This document shows positions 34,983-43,931 of a stretch of DNA of 64,000 nt, piece by piece. The DNA comes from Roseiarcus sp963794655 (lineage in GTDB: Bacteria; Pseudomonadota; Alphaproteobacteria; Rhizobiales; Beijerinckiaceae). Location: NCBI GenBank assembly GCA_963794655.1, contig CAWCEV010000008.1, positions 1,116,001 through 1,180,000 on the forward strand, written 5' to 3'. Below the pieces are notes generated by a model. It did not search any database. It had not been told where the DNA came from and saw nothing but the letters and a program-made list of their open reading frames with translations. The position numbers were made by a program, and so were the translations under genes. The stretch's first letter is position 1. Every line of letters starts with the position of its first letter.

Positions 34983-36824
34983 ATGCCTCCCTATCGCTCC
35001 CGCACTACCACCCATGGCCGCAATATGGCCGGCGCGCGCGGCCTTTGGCGCGCAACCGGCATGAAGGACGGCGATTTCGGCAAGCCGATCATCGCGGTCG
35101 CCAATTCCTTCACCCAGTTCGTGCCCGGCCACGTGCACCTCAAGGACCTCGGCCAGCTGGTCGCGCGCGAAATCGAGGCCGCCGGCGGCGTCGCCAAGGA
35201 ATTCAACACCATCGCGGTCGATGACGGCATCGCGATGGGCCACGACGGCATGCTCTATTCGCTCCCCTCGCGCGAGGTGATCGCCGACAGCGTCGAGTAC
35301 ATGGCGAACGCCCATTGCGCCGACGCGCTGGTGTGCATCTCGAACTGCGACAAGATCACGCCCGGGATGCTGATGGCGGCGCTGCGCCTCAACATCCCGG
35401 CCGTCTTCGTCTCAGGCGGCCCGATGGAGGCGGGCAAGGTCAAGCTTTCGACCGGCGCGCGCAAGGTCGACCTCATTGACGCGATGGTCGCGGCCGCCGA
35501 CACGAAAGTCTCCGACGCCGACGTTGCGGTGATCGAGCGCTCCGCCTGCCCGACCTGCGGCTCGTGCTCGGGCATGTTCACGGCCAATTCGATGAACTGC
35601 CTGACCGAGGCGCTCGGACTGTCGCTGCCAGGCAACGGCACGGTGGTCGCGACCCATGCCGAACGCCGGCGCCTGTTCGTGGAGGCGGGGCATCTTGTCG
35701 TCGACTTGGCGCGGCGCTGGTACGAGGAGGGCGATGTGGGCGCGCTGCCGCGCGGGATCGCCACGTTCAAGGCGTTCGAGAACGCAATGACCCTCGACAT
35801 CGCCATGGGCGGCTCGACCAACACCGTCCTTCACCTGCTCGCAGCGGCCCACGAAGGCGGAGTCGATTTCACCATGGCCGACATCGACCGGCTGTCGCGC
35901 CGGGTGCCGTGCCTGTGCAAGGTCGCGCCGTCGGTGCCTGACGTGCATGTCGAGGATGTCCATCGCGCCGGCGGGGTGATGGGCATCCTGGGCGAGCTCG
36001 ACCGCGGCGGCCTGCTCAATCGCGACGTGCGGATGGTCCATGCCGAGTCGCTCGACCACGCGCTGTCGCGTAACGATATCGCGCGTGCGAACAGCAAGGC
36101 GACGCGCGAGTTCTTCCTCGCCGCGCCCGGCGGCGTGCCGACCCAGGTCGCGTTCAGCCAGTCGGCGCGCTACGCTTCCCTCGACGAGGACCGCGCCAAG
36201 GGCGTCATCCGCGACATCTCCCACGCCTTCTCCAAGGACGGCGGCCTCGCGGTGCTTTACGGCAATATCGCCGTCGACGGCTCGATCGTGAAAACGGCGG
36301 GGGTCGACCCGAGCAACCTCAAGTTCAGAGGGCCCGCACGGATCTTCGAGAGCCAGGACGACGCCGTGGAGGGGATTCTCGGCGGCAAGGTCGTCGCGGG
36401 CGACGTCGTGGTCATTCGCTATGAGGGGCCGCGTGGGGGGCCGGGCATGCAGGAGATGCTCTACCCGACCAGCTATTTGAAATCGCGCGGCCTCGGCAAG
36501 GCGTGCGCTCTCGTCACCGACGGGCGTTTCTCGGGCGGCACCTCGGGCCTCTCGATCGGCCATGTCTCGCCGGAAGCCGCCGAGGGCGGCACGATCGCGC
36601 TGATCGAGGAAGGCGACGAAATCGAGATCGACATCCCCGCCCGCAAGATCGCGCTCCTGGTCGACGAAAAGACGCTCGCCAAGCGCCGGCAGGCGATGGA
36701 GGCGAAGGGCGCGGCGGCGTGGAAGCCCGCCAAACCCCGCAAGCGCCAGGTGACGACCGCGCTGCGCGCTTACGCAGCGTTCGCAACCAGCGCCGCGCGC
36801 GGGGCGGTCCGGGAAGTGCCGTAA
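34983..36824 (+). CDS. ilvD: Dihydroxy-acid dehydratase IlvD
   Basis: 613-residue iron-sulfur enzyme of branched-chain amino acid synthesis (2,3-dihydroxy acid to 2-oxo acid). Cluster cysteines are seen in ISNCDKITPGM and CPTCGSCSGMFTANSMN, plus an early Cys-free start MPPYRSRTTTHGRNMAGARG. The C-terminal domain has the TDGRFSGGTSGLSIGHVSPEA motif with the catalytic Ser. ATG 34983 is chosen; the frame opens inside the tRNA region upstream, without coding character. It is a true IlvD, unlike the IlvD/Edd homologue at 54850. The histidine kinase follows by 12 bases. Confidence 0.96.
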   Translation: MPPYRSRTTTHGRNMAGARGLWRATGMKDGDFGKPIIAVANSFTQFVPGHVHLKDLGQLVAREIEAAGGVAKEFNTIAVDDGIAMGHDGMLYSLPSREVIADSVEYMANAHCADALVCISNCDKITPGMLMAALRLNIPAVFVSGGPMEAGKVKLSTGARKVDLIDAMVAAADTKVSDADVAVIERSACPTCGSCSGMFTANSMNCLTEALGLSLPGNGTVVATHAERRRLFVEAGHLVVDLARRWYEEGDVGALPRGIATFKAFENAMTLDIAMGGSTNTVLHLLAAAHEGGVDFTMADIDRLSRRVPCLCKVAPSVPDVHVEDVHRAGGVMGILGELDRGGLLNRDVRMVHAESLDHALSRNDIARANSKATREFFLAAPGGVPTQVAFSQSARYASLDEDRAKGVIRDISHAFSKDGGLAVLYGNIAVDGSIVKTAGVDPSNLKFRGPARIFESQDDAVEGILGGKVVAGDVVVIRYEGPRGGPGMQEMLYPTSYLKSRGLGKACALVTDGRFSGGTSGLSIGHVSPEAAEGGTIALIEEGDEIEIDIPARKIALLVDEKTLAKRRQAMEAKGAAAWKPAKPRKRQVTTALRAYAAFATSAARGAVREVP

Positions 36825-36836
36825 AAGCGGTTTTTG

Positions 36837-38210
36837 ATGTTCAAGGCGCTCAGCGCGCGGTCGATCGCCTCGCGTCTTTTCCTTTCGGCGGCCTTCTGGA
36901 GCACGCTCATCCTGGCCCTCGCGGGCCTCGGCCTGAGCGGGCTCAATCAGCGATGGACGGAAGCCAACTTTGACGACCAGCTTGGCGTTTATTTGAAAGC
37001 GCTGGTCGCCAATGTCGCGATTCAGAACGACGAAACCAAGGCCGGCGCCCAGGCGATCGCGCCGCAGTTCGAGCTCGCCTTCTCGGGCTGGTATTGGCAG
37101 ATCACCCGCACCGACGTGAACCCGCCGGAAATCCGCGCCTCGAAGTCGCTGTTCGCGACCCAATTGCCCAATCTGCCCGCCGCCGGCGCCCCCGGCGCGA
37201 TCCTGAGCGGTTACGTGGTCGGGCCCGGCGGGCACGAACTGAGGATGATCGAGCGCGAGATCGACGCCGGCGACGAGGGGCGCTTCCTGGTCCAGGTCGC
37301 TGCCAACGCCGACGTGATCCAAGGTCAGGAGCGCAGCTTCGAGTGGGCGCTCGCGGCGACCTTCCTGACGCTGGCGCTGGCGCTGATCGGCTCGACGGCG
37401 CTCGCGGTCCGGTTTGGCCTCAGGCCGCTGAGAGTGCTTCAGGAGGGGGTAGCCGCGATCCGCCGCGGCGAGGCAGAACGCATTGTCGGCGAATTCCCCC
37501 AGGACGTGGCCCCGCTGGCGACCGAGGTCAACCAGCTCATCGACGCCAATCGCGAGATCGTCGAGCGTGCGCGCACCCAGGTCGGCAACCTCGCCCATGC
37601 GCTCAAGACCCCGCTCAGCGTGCTGATGAACGAAGCCGACGCAATGAGCCCGACCTTGCCCGAAAAGGTCCGCGAGCAGGCCGACATCATGCGCCGGCAG
37701 GTGACCTTTTATCTCGACCGCGCCCGGGCCGCCGCCCGCGCCAGAACGTTCGGCGCCTCGACAGAAGTGAAGCCCGTAGTCGAGGGGCTCGTCCGCACCT
37801 ATGAAAAACTGCATGGCGAGCGCGCTCTCGCCTTCGACGTCGATTTGCAGTCCGGGCTCAAGTTTCGCGGCGAAGCGCAGGATCTCACCGATCTCATCGG
37901 GAACCTGCTCGACAACGCGGGCAAGTGGGCGCGCGAGCGGGTCGCGATCCGCGCGGCGCGCGCGGCCGCAGGGGATCAGGACCCGGCTCCTTTCCTCGTC
38001 GCCGAAATCGACGACGACGGGCCGGGCCTCGACAAAAACGCGCGCGCCGCGGCGGTCGAACGCGGAAAGCGGCTCGACAAGTCGCGGCCCGGTTCGGGGC
38101 TCGGCCTGTCGATCGTCGTCGATCTCGCCTCGATTTATGGCGGCTCGCTTGAGCTCGACGAAAGTCCGCTTGGGGGCCTGCGCGCGAGCTTAAGGCTGCC
38201 GTGCGTGTGA
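36837..38210 (+). CDS. Sensor histidine kinase (FeuQ-like)
   Basis: 457-residue two-component sensor. Two membrane helices (about residues 14-35 and 168-190) bracket a periplasmic sensor region; a HAMP-like linker (RFGLRPLRVLQEGVAAIRRG) leads to the dimerisation/phosphoacceptor box NLAHALKTPLSVLMNEA with the phospho-His, then the ATPase domain with N box LIGNLLDNAGKWA, G1 DDDGPGLD and G2 GSGLGLSIV. The position upstream of a lipoprotein and ccmI matches FeuQ/PhoQ-like kinases of rhizobia. The response regulator gene that normally precedes it is absent; ilvD is there instead. Confidence 0.9.
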   Translation: MFKALSARSIASRLFLSAAFWSTLILALAGLGLSGLNQRWTEANFDDQLGVYLKALVANVAIQNDETKAGAQAIAPQFELAFSGWYWQITRTDVNPPEIRASKSLFATQLPNLPAAGAPGAILSGYVVGPGGHELRMIEREIDAGDEGRFLVQVAANADVIQGQERSFEWALAATFLTLALALIGSTALAVRFGLRPLRVLQEGVAAIRRGEAERIVGEFPQDVAPLATEVNQLIDANREIVERARTQVGNLAHALKTPLSVLMNEADAMSPTLPEKVREQADIMRRQVTFYLDRARAAARARTFGASTEVKPVVEGLVRTYEKLHGERALAFDVDLQSGLKFRGEAQDLTDLIGNLLDNAGKWARERVAIRAARAAAGDQDPAPFLVAEIDDDGPGLDKNARAAAVERGKRLDKSRPGSGLGLSIVVDLASIYGGSLELDESPLGGLRASLRLPCV

Positions 38211-38264
38211 GGTCGTGGGCCACGACCAGGCGACCCGCAAAGACATCCAGGAGGTAGGAAAAAA

Positions 38265-38681
38265 ATGCAGCGAACCTTTCTTTTCATCCTTGCGCTCCTG
38301 CCGCTGGGCCTCGCCGGCTGTCAAAGCACAGGCTCAGGCGGCGCCTCGCCGCCCCTCGCCGCAACCGCGCCCGCCGAACCGGCCGCGCCAGCGATTCCGA
38401 CCGGCACGGCCCTCGGCGGCGTTCTCGGCGGCGCGGTCGGAGCCTCGCTCAGCGACGGCGATCGCCAGACCGCATGGGAAGCGCAGGTGGCCGCGCTCGA
38501 TGCGGGTCAGCGGCGTTCCTGGCGTGGCTCGCATGGGGTGTTCGGCTACGTCGAAGCCGGCGCCGCGACCGGCGACGGATGCCGCTCCTATTCGCAAACC
38601 ATCTATATCGCCGGCCGGCCCAATCACGGCCATGGCGTCGGCTGCAAGCAGCCGGACGGAAGCTGGAAAATGACGAGTTGA
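38265..38681 (+). CDS. Outer-membrane lipoprotein, 17-kDa surface antigen type
   Basis: 138-residue lipoprotein. Signal peptide MQRTFLFILALLPLG with lipobox LAGC, so Cys19 would be lipidated; then an Ala/Pro linker and a glycine-zipper stretch (GTALGGVLGGAVGASLSDGDR) followed by a small domain with two Cys (DGCRSYSQT and GHGVGCKQPDG), as in RT0821/Lpp0805 family surface proteins. AGGAGG lies upstream of ATG 38265. It separates the kinase from the ccm genes. Confidence 0.82.
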   Translation: MQRTFLFILALLPLGLAGCQSTGSGGASPPLAATAPAEPAAPAIPTGTALGGVLGGAVGASLSDGDRQTAWEAQVAALDAGQRRSWRGSHGVFGYVEAGAATGDGCRSYSQTIYIAGRPNHGHGVGCKQPDGSWKMTS

Positions 38682-38769
38682 GCTTTTGACGAGACCTCAA
38701 CTTCGCTTTGCGATAACAGAGCCCGGACTTTTCCGAAGGCCTTCGTTAAGGCTGCTCCGAGGCTGATAG

Positions 38770-39879
38770 ATGCTGTGGTTCGTCCTGGCGGGAATGGCCG
38801 CTTTCGCGGTCCTCGCCGCGCTTTGGCCGCTGCTTCGAGGATCGGCGGGCGCGAAAGCGGACGCCGCCGCGAACGAAGCGGCGTTTTATCGGGCGCAACT
38901 CGAGGAAATCCGGCGCGACGTCGAGCGCGGCTTTCTGCCGCAAGGCGAGGCGGAGAGCGCCCGCGCCGAGGCGGCCCGCCGCCTCATCGCCGCGGCGCCC
39001 TTGCCTGCCCCCGCGCCGCAGCCGACGGCTCCGCGCAACCGGCTCGCCGCGGCGGCGCTGATCGCCCTCGGGCTGCCGGCCATCGCCTTCCCGCTCTATG
39101 CGTTGCTCGGCCAGCCGCGGATTCCCGATCAACCGCTGGCGGCGCGACTGACGGGGACCCACACCAACAGTGAGATCGAGGCGGCGGTCGCGGCCGTCGA
39201 GGCGCGGCTCATCGCCAAGCCCGACGACGGCAAGGGCTGGAGCGTGATCGCCCCGGTCTATATGCGCCTCCAGCGCTACAGCGACGCCGCGCACGCCTAT
39301 GCCGAGGCGCTCCGGCTCGACGGCGAAGACCCATTGCGCCGCGCGGATTATGGGGAGGCTCTGGTCGCCGCGGCTGGCGGCGTGGTCACCGACGAGGCGC
39401 GCCAGGCGTTCGATCGGGCGCTCGCCGAGCAGCCGGGTCAGCCGCAGGCGCGCTTCTATCTTGCGCTCGGCGCCGAGCAGGACGGCAAAAAGGTCGAGGC
39501 GATCCGCGCTTATGAGCAGATTCTCGCCGATTCGGCGCCCGACGCGCCGTGGCGGAGCGTGCTGAGCGCGCGGCTTGCGGCGCTCAAGGGCGAGCCGGTC
39601 CCAGCGGAGGCGAGCGTCGCGGACGCGCCCGCCGCCATCCCCGAAGCCCAGCGGCCGATGATCGAGGGAATGGTGAGCAGGCTTGCCACCCGGCTCGCCA
39701 GCAATGGCGGCAGCGTCGACGAATGGTCGCGCCTTATTCGCGCCTATGCAGTGCTGCATGAAGCCGACAAGGCCAGGACGGCGCTCGCCGACGCCCGCAA
39801 GGCGCTCGCGCCCGACCCGAACGCGGTCGCCAGCCTTGACGCGCTGGCGCACGACCTTGGCCTCGGAGACGCCAATTGA
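38770..39879 (+). CDS. ccmI: CcmI/CycH, cytochrome c biogenesis TPR protein
   Basis: 369-residue membrane protein of the haem ligation complex, which holds apocytochrome c for CcmF-CcmH. Two N-terminal helices (residues 1-18 and about 92-112) flank the CcmI-type cytoplasmic leucine-zipper loop (FYRAQLEEIRRDVERGFL), and TPR-like repeats follow (PVYMRLQRYSDAAHAYAEALRLDGEDP). Overlaps ccmE by 4 bases. Confidence 0.93.
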   Translation: MLWFVLAGMAAFAVLAALWPLLRGSAGAKADAAANEAAFYRAQLEEIRRDVERGFLPQGEAESARAEAARRLIAAAPLPAPAPQPTAPRNRLAAAALIALGLPAIAFPLYALLGQPRIPDQPLAARLTGTHTNSEIEAAVAAVEARLIAKPDDGKGWSVIAPVYMRLQRYSDAAHAYAEALRLDGEDPLRRADYGEALVAAAGGVVTDEARQAFDRALAEQPGQPQARFYLALGAEQDGKKVEAIRAYEQILADSAPDAPWRSVLSARLAALKGEPVPAEASVADAPAAIPEAQRPMIEGMVSRLATRLASNGGSVDEWSRLIRAYAVLHEADKARTALADARKALAPDPNAVASLDALAHDLGLGDAN

Positions 39880-40328
39880 CCCGTCGCGGACGCCGCCTCG
39901 CGCTCATCGCCGCCGCGCTCGCCATCGTCGGCGGCGCGGCAGGTCTTGCACTCTATGCGCTAAGCGACAGCATCGTCTTCTTCTACAGCCCATCCGAAGT
40001 CGCGGAGAAGGCGCTCAGGCCCGGGGCGCGGCTGCGGCTCGGCGGGCTGGTAAAATCCGGTTCGATCGTCAAATCCGCCGGCGAGAAGGTCGCCTTCGTC
40101 GTCACAGATGGCGCTCACGAGCTCAAGGTTTCGTATTCCGGCCTCCTGCCGGACCTGTTCCGCGACGGTCAGGGCGTGGTCGCCGAGGGCGTGCTGGCGG
40201 CGCCCGACCAGCTGCGGGCCGACACCATTCTCGCCAAGCACGATGAGCGCTATATGCCGCGCGAGGTCGTGGAGGCGCTGAAGAAGCAAGGCCGCTGGCA
40301 GGAAGGGGAGGACGTCGCCAAGCCATGA
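39876..40328 (+). CDS. ccmE: CcmE/CycJ haem chaperone
   Basis: 150-residue periplasmic haem chaperone anchored by an N-terminal helix (residues 8-30). H122 and Y126 in LAKHDERYMP are the covalent haem-binding His and its axial Tyr. A TTG at 39876 overlaps the ccmI stop and is the only start that keeps the anchor helix. Confidence 0.93.
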   Translation: MTRRGRRLALIAAALAIVGGAAGLALYALSDSIVFFYSPSEVAEKALRPGARLRLGGLVKSGSIVKSAGEKVAFVVTDGAHELKVSYSGLLPDLFRDGQGVVAEGVLAAPDQLRADTILAKHDERYMPREVVEALKKQGRWQEGEDVAKP

Positions 40329-42310
40329 TCGTCGAGATCGGTCATTTCGCCCTGGTCCTCGCGCTCGGCGCGGCCCTCGCCCAGACCATCGTGCCATTCT
40401 GGGGCGCTCGCGTCGGCGACGGCGCCCTGATGGGGGTTGGCCGCAGCGCCGCGCTGACCCAATTTTTGCTGATCGCGATCGCCTTCGCGGCGCTCGTCAA
40501 CGCGCATCTGACCTCGGACTTCTCAGTCCTCAACGTCGCCGAAAATTCTCACAGCGCGGTGCCCGCGATCTACAAGATTTCGGGCGTCTGGGGGAACCAC
40601 GAAGGCTCGATGCTGCTGTGGGTGCTCATTCTCGCGATATTCGGCGCGCTCGTCGCCATTTTCGGCCGCTCCCTGCCGCGCGCCCTGCGGGCCGACGCGC
40701 TCGCCGTGCAAGGCCTGATCAGCGTCGCCTTCCTTGCCTTCATTCTCCTGACCTCGAACCCCTTCGAGCGCCTCTCGCCCGCGCCGTTCGAGGGGCGCGA
40801 CCTCAATCCCATCCTCCAGGATCCGGGCCTCGCGATCCATCCGCCCCTGCTCTATCTCGGCTATGTCGGCTTCTCGATCGTCTATTCGTTCGCCGCTGCG
40901 GCGCTGATCGAGGGCCGCATCGACGCCGCCTGGGCGCGTTTCGTCAGGCCGTTCACTCTCGTCGCCTGGAGCTTTCTCACGCTCGGCATCGCCGCGGGTT
41001 CATTCTGGGCCTACTACACGCTTGGCTGGGGCGGATTCTGGTTCTGGGACCCGGTCGAGAACGCCTCCCTCATGCCGTGGCTCGCCGGAACGGCCTTCGT
41101 CCATTCGGTGGCGGTGATGGAGAAGCGCGACGCGCTCAAGGTGTGGACGATCTTTCTCGCCATCCTCGCCTTCTCGTTTTCGCTGCTCGGCACTTTTCTC
41201 GTGCGCTCCGGCGTATTGACCTCCGTGCACGCCTTCGCAAGCGATCCGCGCCGCGGCGTTTTCATCCTGGTGATTCTCGCGCTGTTCATTTTCGGCTCGT
41301 TCGCGCTGTTCGCCTGGCGCGCTCCAATGCTGAAGCAGGGCGGCTTGTTCGCGCCGATCTCGCGCGAGGGCGCTCTCATCGTCAACAATCTCCTGCTGAC
41401 CACCTCGTGCGCGACCGTGCTGTTCGGCACCCTCTATCCGCTGGCGCTCGAGCAATTGACCGGCGAGAAGATCACCGTCGGCGCGCCTTTCTTCAATCTG
41501 ACCTGCGGCGTGCTCCTTCTGACCGCCTGTTTCGTCGCTCCGTTCGGCTTCTCGCTTGCGTGGAAGCGCGGCGACCTGCTGGCGGTGGCCCAACGGCTGA
41601 CCTTGGCGCTGGTCTGCGGCGCGGTGACCGCGGTCCTCGGCACGGCGTGGCTCAGCGGCGGGTCGCTCTTCGCTCCGCTGGCGGCCGGCCTCGCGATCTT
41701 CGTGATTTTCGGCACGCTGATCGAAGTCCTGATGCGCGCGCGGCGGCCGGGGCTCGCGCCCGCCGTTGCCTTCAAGCGCGCGCTCGGGCTGCCTTTGTCG
41801 TTCTATGGCGCAGCGCTCGCCCACCTCGGCTTGGGAGTGACGCTGCTCGGTCTCGCGGGACTTGGCTTCGGCGCCGAGACGATCGCGACCCTGCACAAGG
41901 GCGTCCCCGAGCGCGTCGGGCCCTATTCCATCACCCTCGATTGGGTAGGCGAGCGGGTGGGCCCAAACTACAAGGAGGCGGCGACCTCGATGACGGTGCG
42001 CTCCGGCGGCGTCGTGGTCGCCGAGATCGCGCCGGCGCGGCGCCAATTCGCAGCCCGGCAAATGACCACGACCCAGGCCGGTCTGGCGACGCTCAACTTC
42101 GGTCAGGTCTATGTCGCGATCGCCGACCCGGCGCCGGACGGCAGCGTGCCCGCCCGCCTTTACTGGAAACCGCTGGTGACGCTGATCTGGCTCGGCGCCG
42201 TCGCGATGGCGTTCGGCGGCGCCCTGTCGCTCGCCGACCGGCGGCTTCGCTTCGGCGCCGCGGCGCGGGCGAAGGCCGCAGGCAGTTCGCTTGCCCAGCC
42301 GGCTGAATGA
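40325..42310 (+). CDS. ccmF: CcmF/CycK, cytochrome c haem lyase
   Basis: 661-residue polytopic membrane protein that attaches haem to apocytochrome c. The haem-handling WWD motif is visible (WGGFWFWDPVENASLMPWL), along with HPPLLYLGYVG and about 14-15 membrane helices. ATG 40325 overlaps the ccmE stop and the 3' end overlaps ccmH by 4 bases, so the four genes are coupled. Confidence 0.97.
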   Translation: MIVEIGHFALVLALGAALAQTIVPFWGARVGDGALMGVGRSAALTQFLLIAIAFAALVNAHLTSDFSVLNVAENSHSAVPAIYKISGVWGNHEGSMLLWVLILAIFGALVAIFGRSLPRALRADALAVQGLISVAFLAFILLTSNPFERLSPAPFEGRDLNPILQDPGLAIHPPLLYLGYVGFSIVYSFAAAALIEGRIDAAWARFVRPFTLVAWSFLTLGIAAGSFWAYYTLGWGGFWFWDPVENASLMPWLAGTAFVHSVAVMEKRDALKVWTIFLAILAFSFSLLGTFLVRSGVLTSVHAFASDPRRGVFILVILALFIFGSFALFAWRAPMLKQGGLFAPISREGALIVNNLLLTTSCATVLFGTLYPLALEQLTGEKITVGAPFFNLTCGVLLLTACFVAPFGFSLAWKRGDLLAVAQRLTLALVCGAVTAVLGTAWLSGGSLFAPLAAGLAIFVIFGTLIEVLMRARRPGLAPAVAFKRALGLPLSFYGAALAHLGLGVTLLGLAGLGFGAETIATLHKGVPERVGPYSITLDWVGERVGPNYKEAATSMTVRSGGVVVAEIAPARRQFAARQMTTTQAGLATLNFGQVYVAIADPAPDGSVPARLYWKPLVTLIWLGAVAMAFGGALSLADRRLRFGAAARAKAAGSSLAQPAE

Positions 42311-42783
42311 CGATGCGCCTCATCATTCGCTTCGCGCTTGGTCTCACGCTCGCGCTCGGCCTGGCGCCGGCGCTAGCCGTCCAGCCGGACGAAATGATGA
42401 AGGACCCGGCGCTCGAAGCCCGCGCGCGCGCTCTCTCCGAGGAACTGCGCTGCCTGGTGTGCCAGAACCAGTCGATCGACGACTCCGACGCCCCGCTCGC
42501 GCGAGACATTCGTGTTCTCATCCGCCAACGAATCGCGAGCGGTGAAAGCAACGATGCGGTCCGGTCGTATCTCGTTTCGCGTTACGGCGACTTCATTCTC
42601 CTCAAGCCGCCGTTCAAGCCCGAGACCATGCTCCTTTGGCTGAGCCCGGCGTTGGTCCTCGGCGCCGGCCTCGCCGCCGCCCTATTCGCCCGCCGCAGCG
42701 CGCCCCGGTCGACGCCGCCGCTCAGCGCTGAAGAGGAAGCGCGGCTCGCGGCGTTGACGGGCCGAGACTCGGCGGCGCGCTGA
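42307..42783 (+). CDS. ccmH: CcmH/CycL, thiol oxidoreductase of cytochrome c maturation
   Basis: 158-residue membrane-anchored protein that reduces apocytochrome c thiols. C49 and C52 form the redox motif LRCLVCQNQS; an N-terminal signal (residues 3-24) and a C-terminal helix (about 112-130) flank the domain. It closes the ccmIEFH cluster; ccmABCDG are elsewhere. Confidence 0.94.
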   Translation: MTMRLIIRFALGLTLALGLAPALAVQPDEMMKDPALEARARALSEELRCLVCQNQSIDDSDAPLARDIRVLIRQRIASGESNDAVRSYLVSRYGDFILLKPPFKPETMLLWLSPALVLGAGLAAALFARRSAPRSTPPLSAEEEARLAALTGRDSAAR

Positions 42784-43274
42784 TCTGAGGGTTGGCTCCG
42801 TCTGGAGGCCGCCGCGTGAAATTGCAGTGCGTATTCGTGGGTTCAACAATTCGTGTTAATACCTCGTCGTCGCGTACAATACTTTAACATTACGCCGTCC
42901 TGAGGCAGCCTCGGCTCTTGGTTCGCGCCCCGGTTGCAGAGAAATCGGGGCAAAAGGGTTGGCGGTTAAGCCTGCTGGCCTCCCCGAGGAGCAAGGCGCC
43001 CGCTTGCTCGCCAATCCGGGGGCGCCTTGCCCAAATTTCAGGACAAGTTGCGATGGTCCTTTGATCTACGCTGCAACCGCGAAGGCGAAGCACTGGCTGA
43101 GCTTTTCCACCTGCCAGATGTAGGAGCCCGCCGCCCGTTAACCATATGCACTCGGCAACGAACCCGGATTATAAGTAAATACTGGTTAGCGCTTGATTAT
43201 TTCCGCGCGCTCCTTTAAGTAAACTTTGCTATTGATTGCGTGCTGCCGCAATCTTGTCGATCAGGGGGTTAACG
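42784..43274. other. Intergenic region with hairpins before the PEP-CTERM gene
   Basis: 491 bases without a convincing ORF. Contains two hairpins: GCCCCG/CGGGGC at 42927-42932 and 42946-42951, and a perfect 11-bp stem at 42991-43030. The last 130 bases are AT-rich (43140-43270) and carry a plausible promoter for the gene at 43275, for example TTGATT, 17 bases, TAAGTA around 43194-43222. No known riboswitch core was recognised. Confidence 0.5.
42991..43030. repeat. Perfect 11-bp stem-loop in the leader region
   Basis: GCAAGGCGCCC (42991-43001) pairs exactly with GGGCGCCTTGC (43020-43030) across an 18-base loop. No T run follows. Could end the ccm transcript or be part of a structured RNA upstream of the PEP-CTERM gene. 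Confidence 0.6.
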
Positions 43275-43835
43275 ATGAACAAACTTGTCTTCGCAGGTGC
43301 GATGGCGGCCGTGGGGCTGTGCGCTGGAGCGCTGCCCGCGAGCGCCTCGGTGTTTGATCTGTCGTTCACCGGCACGGGAATTTCGGGCTTGCTCGTTCTC
43401 TCCCTCGGGAGCGGTTCGTCGCCCTACACGGTCACCGGGGTTGATACCGGGTCCTATGTGGATATCGCCGGCACAACCTACACGATCACCGGCCTGACTA
43501 CCTATGCCGGCGATGACCAGAAGGCCTATTTTCCTGTCTCGAGTTCGACCGGGTTCGTCGATTTTCCCGGCATCTCGGTTTCGTTCGGAAGCGACAACGC
43601 CTTGAACCTGTTCGCCTTCAACTCGACCAGTTACGGTGCGTTGCTGCAGAGTCAGAATGCGAGCGGCAATCCTTTCACCGGTCCCTATTACGCGGTGACG
43701 GTTACGGATGCTCCTCCCGCCGATGCCTCACCCGTTCCGGAACTGTCGACCTGGGCGATGCTCGGGCTTGGATTTGCTGGACTTGCTTTCGTCGCCGCGG
43801 GCAGGCGCAAGACCCCGATCTCAGCGCTGGGCTGA
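43275..43835 (+). CDS. PEPxxWA-CTERM sorting domain protein
   Basis: 186-residue secreted protein. Signal peptide of about 25 residues (MNKLVFAGAMAAVGLCAGALPASA), then a beta-rich Ser/Thr/Gly/Asn region without recognisable domain, then the C-terminal sorting signal: PVPELSTWAMLGLGFAGLAF plus a basic GRRK tail. The PELSTWA core fits the alphaproteobacterial PEPxxWA variant, in which an exosortase recognises the motif. No exosortase gene is in the window. Composition (few charged residues, many Ser/Thr) differs from its neighbours. A strong hairpin ends the transcript. Confidence 0.85.
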   Translation: MNKLVFAGAMAAVGLCAGALPASASVFDLSFTGTGISGLLVLSLGSGSSPYTVTGVDTGSYVDIAGTTYTITGLTTYAGDDQKAYFPVSSSTGFVDFPGISVSFGSDNALNLFAFNSTSYGALLQSQNASGNPFTGPYYAVTVTDAPPADASPVPELSTWAMLGLGFAGLAFVAAGRRKTPISALG

Positions 43836-43856
43836 TCGGCGTCCTTACAGACTTCG

Positions 43857-43892
43857 AACCTTGAAAGCCGCCGCGAGGCGGCTTTCAAGGTT
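43857..43892 (+). terminator. Long perfect hairpin terminator
   Basis: AACCTTGAAAGCCGCC (43857-43872) pairs with its exact complement at 43877-43892 around a GCGA tetraloop: 16 uninterrupted base pairs. It lies 21 bases after the PEP-CTERM stop and ends in TTT. The stem is symmetric, so it may also serve the convergent septation gene. Confidence 0.75.
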
Positions 43893-43931
43893 TAGCGCGT
43901 GATGGAAAAGCGGCGCTCCGACCGCCACCGG

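Noticed and set aside
35412..37814. 800-residue ORF on the minus strand
   Set aside because: Antisense of ilvD and the histidine kinase, whose motifs are intact. Long antisense frames are expected in GC-rich DNA.
42900..43040. Possible c-di-GMP or cobalamin riboswitch
   Set aside because: The conserved cores of these classes are not present; only generic hairpins are seen.
43027..43218. 63-residue ORF in the PEP-CTERM leader
   Set aside because: Starts in the hairpin region, has no ribosome site, and its codon use is unlike neighbouring genes.
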